Shown here piece after piece: positions 25,680-35,395 of a stretch of DNA of 64,000 bases. Origin of the DNA: Dolichospermum compactum NIES-806 (GTDB lineage Bacteria; Cyanobacteriota; Cyanobacteriia; Cyanobacteriales; Nostocaceae); NCBI RefSeq assembly GCF_002368115.1, contig NZ_AP018316.1, positions 330,522-394,521 on the forward strand. Direction: 5' to 3'. The number at the start of each line of letters is the position of its first letter. The stretch's first letter is position 1. A program made the position numbers and the translations under genes. The notes beneath the pieces are model-generated. The model searched no databases, had not been told where the DNA came from, and saw only the letters and a list, made by a program, of their open reading frames with translations.

Positions 25680-28406
25680 ATGAATAACATCGTTAATAAC
25701 ATTGCTAATCGTCTCAGTTTGCGCCCTCCGCAAAGACAATCATTAGAAATTTTGGATCGGGTTTGTGATATTTTGCCTATCAATGGACAATCAGATATAG
25801 AAACAAGTTTAGCGAAAATTCATCAACAATTCTACACAGTTACAGATTTTGAAAGGGAATTTCCATCACTATGTTTTGCACTAGCTACAGGTGTGGGTAA
25901 AACGCGATTAATGGGGGCTTTTATCAGCTACTTAAATCTAGTACACGGGATCAAGAATTTCTTTGTTTTAGCACCTAATTTAACAATTTATAATAAACTA
26001 ATTACAGATTTTACACCTAATAATCCCAAATATGTATTTACAGGTATTTCTGAATTTGCAATCAATTCACCAATTATTATCACAGGTGAAAACTATGAAA
26101 CCAATGCGAGAACAATTTTAGATCCACAAATTACTTGTAAAATCAATATTTTTAACATATCAAAAATTAATTCTGAAGTGCGCGGTGGTAAAAGTCCCAA
26201 AATCAAACGACTATCTGAATATATTGGTGAAAGTTATTTTGATTATCTTTCCCAGTTAAAAGACTTAGTAATTTTAATGGATGAATCCCACCGATATCGA
26301 GCATCAGCAGGAATTAGAGCAATTAATGAATTAAAACCATTAATGGGTTTAGAACTCACAGCTACACCTTCTGTAGAAACCAGTAAAAAACCTGTATATT
26401 TTAAAAATGTTATCTATGAATATTCTTTAGGAAAAGCAATTACAGATGGTTTTGTGAAAGATCCTGCGGTTGTTACTCGTAAAGACTTTAATCCTGCCAG
26501 TTTATCACCAGCAGCAATTGAACAAATCAAATTAGAAGATGGAATTTATTTACACGAAAATATTAAGGCTGAATTAAAAACCTATGCTTTGCAAACAGTA
26601 AAGCCAATTGTTAAACCTTTTATGCTAGTAATTGCCCGTGACACTACCCATGCTACACAACTTTTAGAAATGATTAAATCTGATGAATTTGCAGCAGGGT
26701 TCTATAAAGATAAAGTCATACAAGTTGATTCTAGTAAAACAGGCACTCAAGAAGATGAAATGGTAGAAAGATTGCTAAAAGTAGAACATCCAGATGAACC
26801 AACGGAAATAGTTATTCATGTGAATATGTTAAAAGAAGGTTGGGATGTTACTAACCTTTATACAATCGTACCATTAAGAGCCGCAAATTCGGAAATTTTG
26901 ATTAAACAATCTATTGGTAGAGGATTACGTTTACCTTATGGAAAGCGTACAGGTATCACCATTGTAGATCGTTTAAATATTGTTGCCCATGACAAATTTC
27001 AAGAAATTGTGGAAGAAGCAAAACGCCCAGAATCAGAAATTAGATTGCAACAAATTATTCTCACATCTGAAGAGTTAGAAGAAAAAAACAAAACAGTAGT
27101 TTCACAGTCAAAACTTGCCCAAACTTTAGGAATGACGACGGAACAAAAGAGTGAAAAAAATATAACTGTCCCAGAAACAGAAAGCCAAAATATTCAAACG
27201 TCTATATTTGCATCTACCATAGAACAAAAAATTGCAAACCTGACTTACCAAGAGATTCAAAAGTTAGAAAGTCAGCCGGAAAAAGTACCAACTACATCCT
27301 ATCTTTCAACACCAAAAGTTCAATCAATAGTGCGGGAAGCTGTAGCTAGAGAATATCAGCCGGAACAACTGGAAATTGAAGGTGTAAGCACACCACCAGA
27401 TATTGCAGATATTGTGGCTAAAACCACTAATTTAGTTATTCAACAAACCATTGATATTCCCAAAATTATTGTTGTTCCCCAAAGGGAAGTAAAATCAGGT
27501 TTTAGGTCTTTTGCTTTAGATGTGACAGGTTTAAATTATCGTGTTCCATCCAAAAAAGAATTATATATCCAATCGTTAGCAACGGATGATTCTACATCTT
27601 TAGAAATCAAAACAGACGATTTTGAAGAATTTCAGTTAGAAAACTATATTGTCAAAAATTTAGTCAATTTTGATGATATTTGTTATGATGAAAATGCTGA
27701 TTTACTTTATGATTTAGCAAGTCAGGTTATTAGTCATTTTCTCACTTACTTATCAGAAGAAGAGACACAGAAAGTTTTATCTGATAACCAAATCGAAATT
27801 GCTAACTTTGTCCATAACCAGATGATAAAACATTTCTGGGAAGATGATAAGGTTGAGTACAAATACGAAATTAGCAAAGGTTTTACAACCTTAAAAGAGA
27901 GTGCATATACCACAAATGCGAAGAATTATTTAAATTATAGAACCTCGCCTCCAGATAAAAGCAATATGTCCAAATATCTGTTTACAGGGTTTTCTAAATG
28001 CCTCTATAAAGAACAAAAATTTCAATCAGAAGCAGAAAGAGTATTATCTATAATTTTAGAACGAGATGCAATAAAATGGTTTAAACCAGCAAGAGGACAA
28101 TTTCAGATTTATTACCAATGGGATGGAAATTATTTAGAATATCAACCCGATTTTGTAGCAGAAACAGCAGAAATTATCTATATGCTTGAACCCAAAAATC
28201 GAGAGGAAATAGATCATCCTCAAGTAGTTGCTAAGAAGAATGTAGCCGTTAAATGGTGTCAAAATGCCTCTAATTATATGCTACAACACAATGGAAAGCC
28301 TTGGGTTTATGTGTTGATACCCCATGATGCGATCGCCCAAAATATGACTCTCAAAGGATTAGGCGATGCCTTCGGCGAGCGCAGCTATCGCTTTCAAACA
28401 AAGTAA
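25680..28406 (+). CDS. res: Type III restriction-modification system restriction subunit (Res)
   Basis: A 908-residue superfamily 2 helicase-nuclease. Walker A ATGVGKT is near residue 70, motif II is DESH near 201, motif III-like LTATPS, and motif VI SIGRGLRLP. The C-terminal endonuclease has PDFVAETAEIIYMLEPK (PD-x..-ExK, about 820-838). It cuts at a distance from two head-to-head unmethylated sites recognised by Mod. The final residues (DAFGERSYRFQTK) are encoded by a short repeat of the 'gatgccttcggcgagcgcagctatcgc' type, next to the only HIP1 site of the gene, which suggests that the repeat replaced the original end. Confidence 0.9.
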   Translation: MNNIVNNIANRLSLRPPQRQSLEILDRVCDILPINGQSDIETSLAKIHQQFYTVTDFEREFPSLCFALATGVGKTRLMGAFISYLNLVHGIKNFFVLAPNLTIYNKLITDFTPNNPKYVFTGISEFAINSPIIITGENYETNARTILDPQITCKINIFNISKINSEVRGGKSPKIKRLSEYIGESYFDYLSQLKDLVILMDESHRYRASAGIRAINELKPLMGLELTATPSVETSKKPVYFKNVIYEYSLGKAITDGFVKDPAVVTRKDFNPASLSPAAIEQIKLEDGIYLHENIKAELKTYALQTVKPIVKPFMLVIARDTTHATQLLEMIKSDEFAAGFYKDKVIQVDSSKTGTQEDEMVERLLKVEHPDEPTEIVIHVNMLKEGWDVTNLYTIVPLRAANSEILIKQSIGRGLRLPYGKRTGITIVDRLNIVAHDKFQEIVEEAKRPESEIRLQQIILTSEELEEKNKTVVSQSKLAQTLGMTTEQKSEKNITVPETESQNIQTSIFASTIEQKIANLTYQEIQKLESQPEKVPTTSYLSTPKVQSIVREAVAREYQPEQLEIEGVSTPPDIADIVAKTTNLVIQQTIDIPKIIVVPQREVKSGFRSFALDVTGLNYRVPSKKELYIQSLATDDSTSLEIKTDDFEEFQLENYIVKNLVNFDDICYDENADLLYDLASQVISHFLTYLSEEETQKVLSDNQIEIANFVHNQMIKHFWEDDKVEYKYEISKGFTTLKESAYTTNAKNYLNYRTSPPDKSNMSKYLFTGFSKCLYKEQKFQSEAERVLSIILERDAIKWFKPARGQFQIYYQWDGNYLEYQPDFVAETAEIIYMLEPKNREEIDHPQVVAKKNVAVKWCQNASNYMLQHNGKPWVYVLIPHDAIAQNMTLKGLGDAFGERSYRFQTK

Positions 28407-28422
28407 CAGGTGATAAGAATTA

Positions 28423-28938
28423 TCATCGTTGACTCATCTTTTTTGCTAGTTCGGAAGGACTGATAGATTCGTAATGTTCAAAAGGTTGATGAATCCAAGG
28501 ATTATCAGCCAGATAATCAACGTGGTAGTCAGGAACAACAACTGAACAAGCTTTATACCAAATTACAGCGGTGCGAATTTCTTGAATGGGAAAATCATCA
28601 TGTTTCTGTAGCCAGGGAACTGTTTGTTGAATAGTGATACCAGAGTCTACTAAATCATCTACTAGCAAAATCCGTGAACCTAAATTTCCGCTAGTCATGG
28701 TTAATTGATGAGAAATAATTAAATTACTCCTTTCATGTTTACCCGCGCCGCTGTAAGATGAAGTAGATAAAATTGCCAAGGGTTGATTGTATATGCGGGA
28801 GAGAATATCTCCTACTCGCAGTCCTCCTCTGGCTAAACAGACAATTTGGTTAAATTCCCAACCTGATTGATAAATCTTTACAGCCAGTTGTTCAATTTTG
28901 TGGTGATAATCTGACCAAGAAATGTAAAGGTCTGACAT
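28423..28938 (-). CDS. Phosphoribosyltransferase (purine type)
   Basis: A 171-residue type I PRTase. The PRPP-binding loop is RILLVDDLVDSGITIQQT, and CLARGGLRVGD precedes it. The pattern resembles xanthine/hypoxanthine-guanine phosphoribosyltransferases such as Gpt, which salvage purine bases. The base specificity cannot be fixed. It ends 16 bp from the convergent res gene, just outside the defence block. Confidence 0.8.
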   Translation of the reverse strand: MSDLYISWSDYHHKIEQLAVKIYQSGWEFNQIVCLARGGLRVGDILSRIYNQPLAILSTSSYSGAGKHERSNLIISHQLTMTSGNLGSRILLVDDLVDSGITIQQTVPWLQKHDDFPIQEIRTAVIWYKACSVVVPDYHVDYLADNPWIHQPFEHYESISPSELAKKMSQR

Positions 28939-29009
28939 AAGACTAAAATAAGTGTGTTAATAATTGTTAATTATCTGTTGTCAATTGTCAATTCATAAGG
29001 GTGTAATTT

Positions 29010-30461
29010 ATGGTTAAAGATAATTCTCATAATAACGGTTTTTACCAATCTCTGACCAGTGAAAAATTAGATTTTAAAACTAAATTAGCTTATGGGGCTG
29101 GAGATTTGGGTCCGGCGATTACTGCCAATATTGCTGTATTTTATCTGCTGGTTTTCTTTACCAATGTGGCAGGAATTCCAGCGGGTTTGGCAGGTAGTAT
29201 TTTGATGATTGGCAAAATTTGGGATGGTATCAATGATCCTATGGTGGGAATGCTGACTGATAAAACCCAATCCCGCCGCTGGGGTCGTCGTTTACCTTGG
29301 CTTTTATATGGGGCAATTCCTTTTGGTTTTTTCTTTTTCTTGCAGTGGATTGTCCCCCAATTTAGTGCCGATAAAAGTGTTAATATTTGGTGTTTATTTT
29401 GGTATTATGTAGTAATTGGCATTGTCTCTCAGGCATTTTTTACTGTTGTGAATTTGCCCTATACAGCCATGACTCCTGAATTAACTCAGGATTACGATGA
29501 ACGGACTAGTTTAAATAGTTTTCGGTTTACGTTTTCCATTGGTGGCAGTATTTTATCGTTGATTTTATCAAAAATTATTTTCTCACAAATTAGCGATCGC
29601 CAACAACAGTATCTAATTTTAGCGGCTGTGTGTACCGTGATTTCGGTTTTATCCTTGTATTGGTGCGTTTATGGGGTGCGCGATCGCATTTTGGCTTTTG
29701 AAGCTAAACGGATTTCTTTACCACAAGAAGCAGAAATTCCCTTTCTAGAACAGCTAAAAATTGTCTTTAGTAATAAACCTTTTCTGTTTGTAATTGCTAT
29801 TTATCTTTTTTCTTGGTTAGGTGTGCAAATCACAGCCAGCATTATTCCTTATTTTGTCGTTAACTGCATGAAACTGAAAGAGGGAGATGTTCCCACAGTC
29901 ATGATTGCAGTTCAGGGAACGGCTTTGTTTATGTTATTTATTTGGAGTTATTTAAGTAAAAAGATTGGCAAAAAAATCGTTTATTTCTTAGGAATGAGTT
30001 CCTGGATTATTGCTGCTGCTGGATTATTTTTCCTACAGCCAAATCAAATTGGTTTGATGTATGTTATGGCTATAATGGCAGGTGTGGGAGTTTCCACAGC
30101 TTATCTAATTCCTTGGTCTATGATACCTGATGTGATTGAATTAGATGAATTGCAAACAGGACAACGCCGCGAAGGTATTTTCTATGGTTTCATGGTGTTA
30201 TTGCAAAAATTTGGTTTAGCTTTTGGGCTATTTTTGGTCGGTAATACTTTACAAGCCTATGGTTTTAAAGAAGCTGTGGCTGGACAAAGTTCTTTACCCA
30301 TACAACCTGAATCTGCACTTTTAGCCATTCGTATCGCCGTTGGACCCATACCAACTGTTTGTTTAATTGCAGGTTTGATTTTAGTTTACTTCTATCCTAT
30401 TACTCGTGAGATTCATGCAGAAATGATACTAAAACTGCAAGAACAACGAGAAAATAAATAA
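29010..30461 (+). CDS. MFS transporter, glycoside-pentoside-hexuronide:cation symporter (MelB-type)
   Basis: A 483-residue protein with twelve apparent membrane helices. Diagnostic stretches are KLAYGAGDLGPA near the N-terminus, DPMVGMLTDKTQSRRWGRRL (GPH family loop 2-3 signature), NLPYTAMTPELTQDYDERT and the mid-protein MIPDVIELDELQTGQRREGI. GPH members use Na+ or H+ to import sugars or sugar derivatives. The substrate is unknown, and no sugar-metabolism gene is adjacent. Confidence 0.85.
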   Translation: MVKDNSHNNGFYQSLTSEKLDFKTKLAYGAGDLGPAITANIAVFYLLVFFTNVAGIPAGLAGSILMIGKIWDGINDPMVGMLTDKTQSRRWGRRLPWLLYGAIPFGFFFFLQWIVPQFSADKSVNIWCLFWYYVVIGIVSQAFFTVVNLPYTAMTPELTQDYDERTSLNSFRFTFSIGGSILSLILSKIIFSQISDRQQQYLILAAVCTVISVLSLYWCVYGVRDRILAFEAKRISLPQEAEIPFLEQLKIVFSNKPFLFVIAIYLFSWLGVQITASIIPYFVVNCMKLKEGDVPTVMIAVQGTALFMLFIWSYLSKKIGKKIVYFLGMSSWIIAAAGLFFLQPNQIGLMYVMAIMAGVGVSTAYLIPWSMIPDVIELDELQTGQRREGIFYGFMVLLQKFGLAFGLFLVGNTLQAYGFKEAVAGQSSLPIQPESALLAIRIAVGPIPTVCLIAGLILVYFYPITREIHAEMILKLQEQRENK

Positions 30462-30720
30462 ACACAACTGTTACGTATAGAACTCATATACAGCAATCCT
30501 AAATAAGATATGAACACCTCTTTTTCTCTACCTCTGCGGTCTCTGTCTATGTGCATTGGCCAATATGCGGTTTTTCAAGAAACTTCCCGTCAAGAAGTTG
30601 TCAGATTACAAGCGGGTGCGGAAGATACACTTCATGCGTGGAAAAAGATTTAAAAGTTCTATACCAGCGGGTAAACAATAGTGAACAGAGTAGAAAATTT
30701 TTTGGTGGGCAACACCCACG
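30462..30720. other. Gene-free stretch, possible coding scrap
   Basis: The frame ending at TAA 30649-30651 reads IGQYAVFQETSRQEVVRLQA then GAEDTLHAWKKI and looks coding-like, but has no start codon close by and no recognised family. It may be the tail of a lost gene. Confidence 0.25.
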
Positions 30721-30905
30721 TTAGAAGGTGTTTGAAAAGTATTTAGATGAAACCGATAATCTCCAAAAACCTAACTACCCTGCCCCCTTCCCTACGTTAG
30801 CGCAGCGTGCCGAAGGAAGGGGGGTTTCAAAGCCTCTCTCCGCTTCGGGGAGAGGTTTGGAGAGGGGTTTGTTTATACATTAAAAACTTTTCAAACATCC
30901 TCTTA
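30721..30905. mobile_element. AGAGG-TGTTTGAAAAGT inverted-repeat element, copy 1
   Basis: It begins TTAGAAGGTGTTTGAAAAGT and ends ACTTTTCAAACATCCTCTTA, near-perfect 20-bp terminal inverted repeats. The centre holds a GC-rich palindrome (CCCTTCC..GGAAGGGGG with 'ttagcgcagcgtgccg') and a CCTCTCC..GGAGAGG palindrome. A second element with the same ends but different centre is at 35396-35553. Confidence 0.75.
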
Positions 30906-31024
30906 CATAATATTGCAAAAATCAAATATTATTTCCATCTAAATTATCTCTTCGATGTTATAATTAATTTTAAGTTAGATGATCAATAAGTAAATCTCTC
31001 CAAACAAATACTAGAGAAAAAACC

Positions 31025-31468
31025 ATGACATCATCTCTTTATGAAACAGATCACAACCAATGGACACAAGATACTATCCAATACATTCAAAACCGTAATT
31101 TTGACAGCATAGATTGGGATAGCTTAATCGAAGAACTAGAAATTATGGGAAAAAACGACAAACGCGCCATAATTAGTCTGTTGACCCGTGTTCTAGAACA
31201 TCTACTAAAATTGTCTTACTGGGAATCTGAAAAAACAAGATCCGGTAATCACTGGGCTGCGGAAATTGTCAACTTTCGCGCCCAAATTCAAGGGCGTTTG
31301 GAAGATAGTCCTAGCCTTTATTCTCAATTACAAACGTTCTACGAAAAAGCTCATCCCGTCGCTATCAAGTCCGTTTCTAAGTTATGTCCACTTCCCCCAG
31401 ATGCTCACATTAGCCTCTTGCAAGCCCTAGATGACAACTGGTTTCCGAATGACATCTCAAATGATTAA
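31025..31468 (+). CDS. DUF29 family protein
   Basis: A 147-residue protein matching the cyanobacterial DUF29 pattern: ETDHNQWTQDTIQYIQN, IDWDSLIEELEIMGKNDKRA and a VLEHLLKLSYW segment, all helical. The function is unknown. DUF29 genes are present in many copies in filamentous cyanobacteria. It is placed 42 bp before argS and could be cotranscribed with it. Confidence 0.85.
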   Translation: MTSSLYETDHNQWTQDTIQYIQNRNFDSIDWDSLIEELEIMGKNDKRAIISLLTRVLEHLLKLSYWESEKTRSGNHWAAEIVNFRAQIQGRLEDSPSLYSQLQTFYEKAHPVAIKSVSKLCPLPPDAHISLLQALDDNWFPNDISND

Positions 31469-31510
31469 ATATCACAGTATTCAACAGCAGAGACAGATAC
31501 AATTGATATA

Positions 31511-33301
31511 ATGAACCTTACACAAGAACAACTAAAACTCAAATTAACACAGGCTTTAGTGGCTGCTTTTGGTACAGATTATACTAATACAGATCCAATT
31601 TTGGTTTCTGCCAGTAATCCTAAATTTGGTGACTATCAAGCTAATGTGGCTTTATCCCTGAGTAAAAAGTTAGGAAAGCAACCCAGAATTATCGCTGCGG
31701 AAATCGTCAGTAAATTAGATGTATCTGATATTTGTGAACCTCCAGAAATCGCTGGTCCTGGTTTTATTAACCTCAAATTACAAACGTCCTACTTAGAAGC
31801 ACAACTTAACGCGATTCAAATAGATGCTAGATTGGGAATACCCACAGCGAAAAATCCCCAAAAGCAAATTGTTGATTTTTCCAGTCCGAATATTGCTAAA
31901 GAAATGCACGTTGGCCATTTACGTTCTACTATTATTGGTGATTCTATTGCCCGGATTTTAGAATTTTGTGGTCATGATGTTTTGCGGTTAAATCATGTTG
32001 GTGATTGGGGTACACAATTTGGGATGTTAATTACTCATCTTGTTGATTGTTATCCCGATCTACAGGGTATTATCTTTATGGAAACTCCTCTAGGCAACTA
32101 TTTACTTGGTGATGTAAATATAGGAGACTTGGTTGAGTTCTATAGAGAGTCTAAGAAGAAATTTGATAACGATGAAGAATTTCGAGAAAGATCCCGAAAA
32201 GCAGTAGTAAGCCTACAATCCGGGGATAAATTCACAAAAGACGCATGGGATCTTCTTTGTGAGGCTTCTCGACAAGAATTTAAAATCATTTATGATTTAC
32301 TGAATATCAAATTAATAGAAAGAGGTGAATCTTTTTATAATCCCTTATTACCAAAGGTTGTGGAAGATTTAGCAACAACGGGATTATTAGAAGAAAGTCA
32401 AGGGGCAAAATGTGTTTTCTTGGATGGTTTTACTAATAGAGAAGGTGATCCTTTACCCTTAATTGTCCAAAAAACTGACGGTGGTTATAACTACGCAACT
32501 ACAGATTTAGCTGCACTAGGTTATCGCATTCAAGAAGATAAAGCCAAGCGAATTGTTTATGTGACAGACGAAGGACAATCTAACCACTTTGCCCAATTTT
32601 TCCAAGTCGCAAGAAAGGCAAATTGGATTCCTGATGATGTGGAATTAGTTCATGTTCCTTTTGGGTTAGTGTTAGGTGAAGATGGGAAAAAATTTAAAAC
32701 TCGTTCTGGGGATACTGTGCGGTTACGCGATTTGTTAGATGAAGCAATTAACCGCGCTCGTGCAGACATAGAAAATAGATTACAAGAAGATGGACGCACA
32801 GAAACAGAAGAATTTATTCAAAATGTCGCAGAAGTTGTGGGAATTAGTGCGGTTAAATATGCAGATTTAAGCCAAAATCGCACCAGTAGTTATGTCTTTA
32901 GTTATGACAAAATGTTATCTCTAAAGGGCAATACAGCCCCTTATCTTCTCTATGCTTATGTGAGAATTCAAGGTATTAGTCGTCAAGGGAATATTGATTT
33001 TACTAACTTGGGAATAAATCGCCAAATCTTGCTGAAAGAAGATGCAGAATTAACTTTAGCTAAACATCTACTGCAACTTGATGAGGTAATTAAGGAAGTA
33101 GAACAGGATTTATTACCAAATCGTTTGTGTGATTATTTGTATCAACTCAGCGATAAGTTTAACAAGTTCTATGAAAATTGCCCTGTTCTCAAATCTGAAG
33201 AACCTGCTAGAACTTCGCGGTTAATGTTATGTGATTTAACTGCAAAAACTCTGAAGTTGGGATTATCTTTGTTGGGAATTAAGGTTTTAGAAAGGATGTA
33301 A
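31511..33301 (+). CDS. argS: Arginyl-tRNA synthetase
   Basis: A class Ia synthetase of 596 residues charging tRNA-Arg. The N-terminal Add-1 domain is followed by the HIGH-type motif in IAKEMHVGHLRST (about residue 132), then GDWGTQFGMLI, and the anticodon-binding domain at the C-terminus beginning at AVKYADLSQNRTSSYVF. The canonical KMSKS is replaced by GEDGKKFKTRSG, a common state in ArgRS. The terminus LGLSLLGIKVLERM is intact. Confidence 0.97.
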   Translation: MNLTQEQLKLKLTQALVAAFGTDYTNTDPILVSASNPKFGDYQANVALSLSKKLGKQPRIIAAEIVSKLDVSDICEPPEIAGPGFINLKLQTSYLEAQLNAIQIDARLGIPTAKNPQKQIVDFSSPNIAKEMHVGHLRSTIIGDSIARILEFCGHDVLRLNHVGDWGTQFGMLITHLVDCYPDLQGIIFMETPLGNYLLGDVNIGDLVEFYRESKKKFDNDEEFRERSRKAVVSLQSGDKFTKDAWDLLCEASRQEFKIIYDLLNIKLIERGESFYNPLLPKVVEDLATTGLLEESQGAKCVFLDGFTNREGDPLPLIVQKTDGGYNYATTDLAALGYRIQEDKAKRIVYVTDEGQSNHFAQFFQVARKANWIPDDVELVHVPFGLVLGEDGKKFKTRSGDTVRLRDLLDEAINRARADIENRLQEDGRTETEEFIQNVAEVVGISAVKYADLSQNRTSSYVFSYDKMLSLKGNTAPYLLYAYVRIQGISRQGNIDFTNLGINRQILLKEDAELTLAKHLLQLDEVIKEVEQDLLPNRLCDYLYQLSDKFNKFYENCPVLKSEEPARTSRLMLCDLTAKTLKLGLSLLGIKVLERM

Positions 33302-33561
33302 CCCACATTCCGAACTTCATTTTGTAATACACCAAGATTACCAATATAGGGCTAATAATAGTCAGATAGCGATTCCTACGGAGCGCTTCGCTATCGCATT
33401 ACCACCAGGAAAAATCAGGATTAATATTTAATAAAACTATCCTAATTTAGTAACATTTTTTGAAGCATAAGTATGTGACACTTTGAAGTGCGGAATGCCG
33501 GTTTACGTAATAAATAAAGGATGTTCAATGGACATCTCCAGAAATTAAATATGCGTATCCT
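33302..33561. other. Intergenic stretch with small repeats
   Basis: It contains an imperfect 'agcgattcctacggagcgcttcgctatcgc' palindrome (about 33368-33398). No gene is seen. Confidence 0.4.
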
Positions 33562-33674
33562 AGTACCGCCGTAAGTAATCGAACAAAATTAATTACACAG
33601 AAATCTGGGCTGAAATCCTTAAATGGCAAAGAATTCGTAAATCATCAATGTATAATTAATTTTATCGCGGTACT
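33562..33674 (+). mobile_element. 113-bp inverted-repeat element, copy 2 (AGTACCGC family)
   Basis: It begins AGTACCGC and ends GCGGTACT (perfect 8-bp termini), and nested inside are GAACAAAATTAATTA and TAATTAATTTTATC. It is the better-preserved copy of the element at 13031-13143 in reverse orientation. It ends 40 bp upstream of the NtcA box of amt. Confidence 0.75.
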
Positions 33675-33714
33675 TATTGCAGAGTGAATAATTCACATAA
33701 CTACCAAAAAAAAT

Positions 33715-33756
33715 GTAATCTTCAATACAGAATATTTTTTTAATCAACTATAAAAT
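33715..33756 (+). promoter_or_regulatory. NtcA-activated promoter of amt
   Basis: The sequence GTA-N8-TAC (33715-33728) is followed after 22 bp by TAAAAT (TAN3T, 33751-33756). GTAN8TAC-N22-TAN3T is the canonical class II promoter of the nitrogen regulator NtcA. Its position, about 70 bp before the ammonium transporter start codon, strongly supports nitrogen-limitation control. Confidence 0.9.
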
Positions 33757-33827
33757 TACCAGATTAATTTTATTCAGCAAACATAAAGAGATCAGGAATT
33801 ACTGAGTCAGCAATAAGAACAACAACC

Positions 33828-35270
33828 ATGAACAAACGTATTCGTCCTTTATATCGTCTTTTAGCACTAGCTATAGGTGCAATGGTTTTGGCAATTTTTG
33901 CTCCCACAGTTGTCCAAGCTGCAGATCCTGTGACACTGGAATCTTTAAATGCCACAACTGAGCAATTACAAATTTCCATTGATACTACCTGGGTACTACT
34001 CACAGGCTTTTTAGTATTTTTCATGCAGACTGGTTTTTCCATGTTAGAGGCAGGTTTGCTACGCCAAAGAGGTGTAGTTAATGCCTTATTAGAAAACTTT
34101 ATTGATGCGGCTGTCACCATTCTAATCTGGTGGGGTGTGGGCTTTGGCATCGCTTTTGGTACAAGTGCTGGTGGGTTTATTGGTACAGACACTTTTTTCT
34201 TAAGTCAATTACCAGTTAACGGTACTTTTACTAATGGTGGTGTGCCAGGAATAGCTTCAGGACTCAATGCTTATACTTTGTTCTTCTTTCAGTTTGCTTT
34301 TGCGGCTACTGCCAGTACAATTACTACTGGGGCAATGGCTGGGAGAACGGACTTTATCGGTGATTTAATCTACAGCGCTGTCATGGCTGCGTTCAGCTAT
34401 CCCGTGATTGTGCATTGGGTATGGAACTCCAGCGGCTGGTTATCGAAAATAGGTTTTCATGATTTTGCTGGTAGTACAGTGGTTCATACCGTTGGTGGTT
34501 GGACAGCTTTAGTTGGTGCTTTTTTACTTGGTCCACGCCCTGGACGAACTCCTTGGGGGCAGATTCCTCCAGCCCATAACTTAGGTTTGGCAGCTTTGGG
34601 AACTATGATTCTCTGGTTTGGCTGGTATGGCTTTAACCCCGGTTCAACCCTCGGTACTGGTAATCCTGGCTTAATTGGTTTAATCACCCTGAATACGACC
34701 CTGGGGGCTGGTGCTGGGGCGTTAGCGGCGATGTTTTATCAATATAGTCGTTCACGTAAATGGGATTTAGTCTATTGTCTGAATGGTTCTTTGGCAGGTT
34801 TGGTAGGGATTACCGCTGGTTGTGCTTTCATAGCGCCTTGGGCGGCGGTGGTGATTGGTTTAACTGGGGGAATTTTAGTAGTTTTAGGAATTGATATTAT
34901 TGAATCATGCAAAATTGATGATCCGGCAGGAGCATTTGCTGTTCATGGTATTAATGGCATGATGGGTACACTTGCAGTTGGTTTTTTAGGTCAACCAGAA
35001 CTGACTTTGAATCAAAAAGCTGGATTTTTATTAGGTGGTGGTTTTGATTTGCTGGGTGTGCAGATTTTGGGCCTAGTCGCAGTATCAGTTTTCACTATTG
35101 GTTTTGCCTTTTTAATGTTTACTGGACTCAATGCTATTGGTAAGCTGCGTGTTAATTCTGAAGCTGATAAGGTGGGGATTGATAACTATGAACATGGTGC
35201 AACTGTCTGGCCTGATGTTTATGCTGTTGAGGAGTTTGTAGAGCAGGAAAAAAGTTACTCTAATAAATAA
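33828..35270 (+). CDS. amt: Ammonium transporter, Amt family
   Basis: A 480-residue channel-like ammonium transporter. An N-terminal cleavable signal-like stretch (to about residue 32, VVQAADP) precedes eleven predicted membrane helices. Family signatures: FLVFFMQTGFSMLEAG, FAFAATASTITTGAMAGR, HTVGGWTALVGAFLLGPR, GWYGFNPGS and DPAGAFAVHGINGMMGTL. The C-terminal cytoplasmic tail contains the region that meets PII (GlnK/GlnB) proteins. It is preceded by an NtcA promoter. An inverted-repeat element with its 8-bp target duplication overlaps the stop codon, leaving the protein intact. Confidence 0.96.
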   Translation: MNKRIRPLYRLLALAIGAMVLAIFAPTVVQAADPVTLESLNATTEQLQISIDTTWVLLTGFLVFFMQTGFSMLEAGLLRQRGVVNALLENFIDAAVTILIWWGVGFGIAFGTSAGGFIGTDTFFLSQLPVNGTFTNGGVPGIASGLNAYTLFFFQFAFAATASTITTGAMAGRTDFIGDLIYSAVMAAFSYPVIVHWVWNSSGWLSKIGFHDFAGSTVVHTVGGWTALVGAFLLGPRPGRTPWGQIPPAHNLGLAALGTMILWFGWYGFNPGSTLGTGNPGLIGLITLNTTLGAGAGALAAMFYQYSRSRKWDLVYCLNGSLAGLVGITAGCAFIAPWAAVVIGLTGGILVVLGIDIIESCKIDDPAGAFAVHGINGMMGTLAVGFLGQPELTLNQKAGFLLGGGFDLLGVQILGLVAVSVFTIGFAFLMFTGLNAIGKLRVNSEADKVGIDNYEHGATVWPDVYAVEEFVEQEKSYSNK

Positions 35271-35273
35271 TCC

Positions 35274-35387
35274 GGCGTTGCTGAATTGAGGTATGAAATT
35301 CCCAAATTGAATCTTTAAAACTCAAACCTCAGTGCGTCTTTGCGCCTTTGCTTGAGACTAAAATTCATACCCTTAATCAGCAACGCC
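35274..35387 (+). mobile_element. GGCGTTGCTGA inverted-repeat element, copy 2 (114 bp)
   Basis: The ends GGCGTTGCTGA / TCAGCAACGCC are flanked by the perfect 8-bp direct repeat AATAATCC (35266-35273 and 35388-35395), a target-site duplication that includes the amt stop codon. No 45-bp central block. Confidence 0.92.
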
Positions 35388-35395
35388 AATAATCC

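Noticed and set aside
23986..28406. Possible DNA phosphorothioation or BREX system
   Set aside because: Gene content (beta-class Mod with DPPY before FAGSG, and a DESH helicase with a C-terminal nuclease) is that of a plain type III system; dnd or brx genes are missing.
30807..30989. Small frame upstream of the DUF29 gene
   Set aside because: It crosses the palindromic interior and end of an inverted-repeat element.
33770..34192. Long antisense frame opposite amt
   Set aside because: It is the mirror of a strongly conserved membrane protein; no family match and no start signal.
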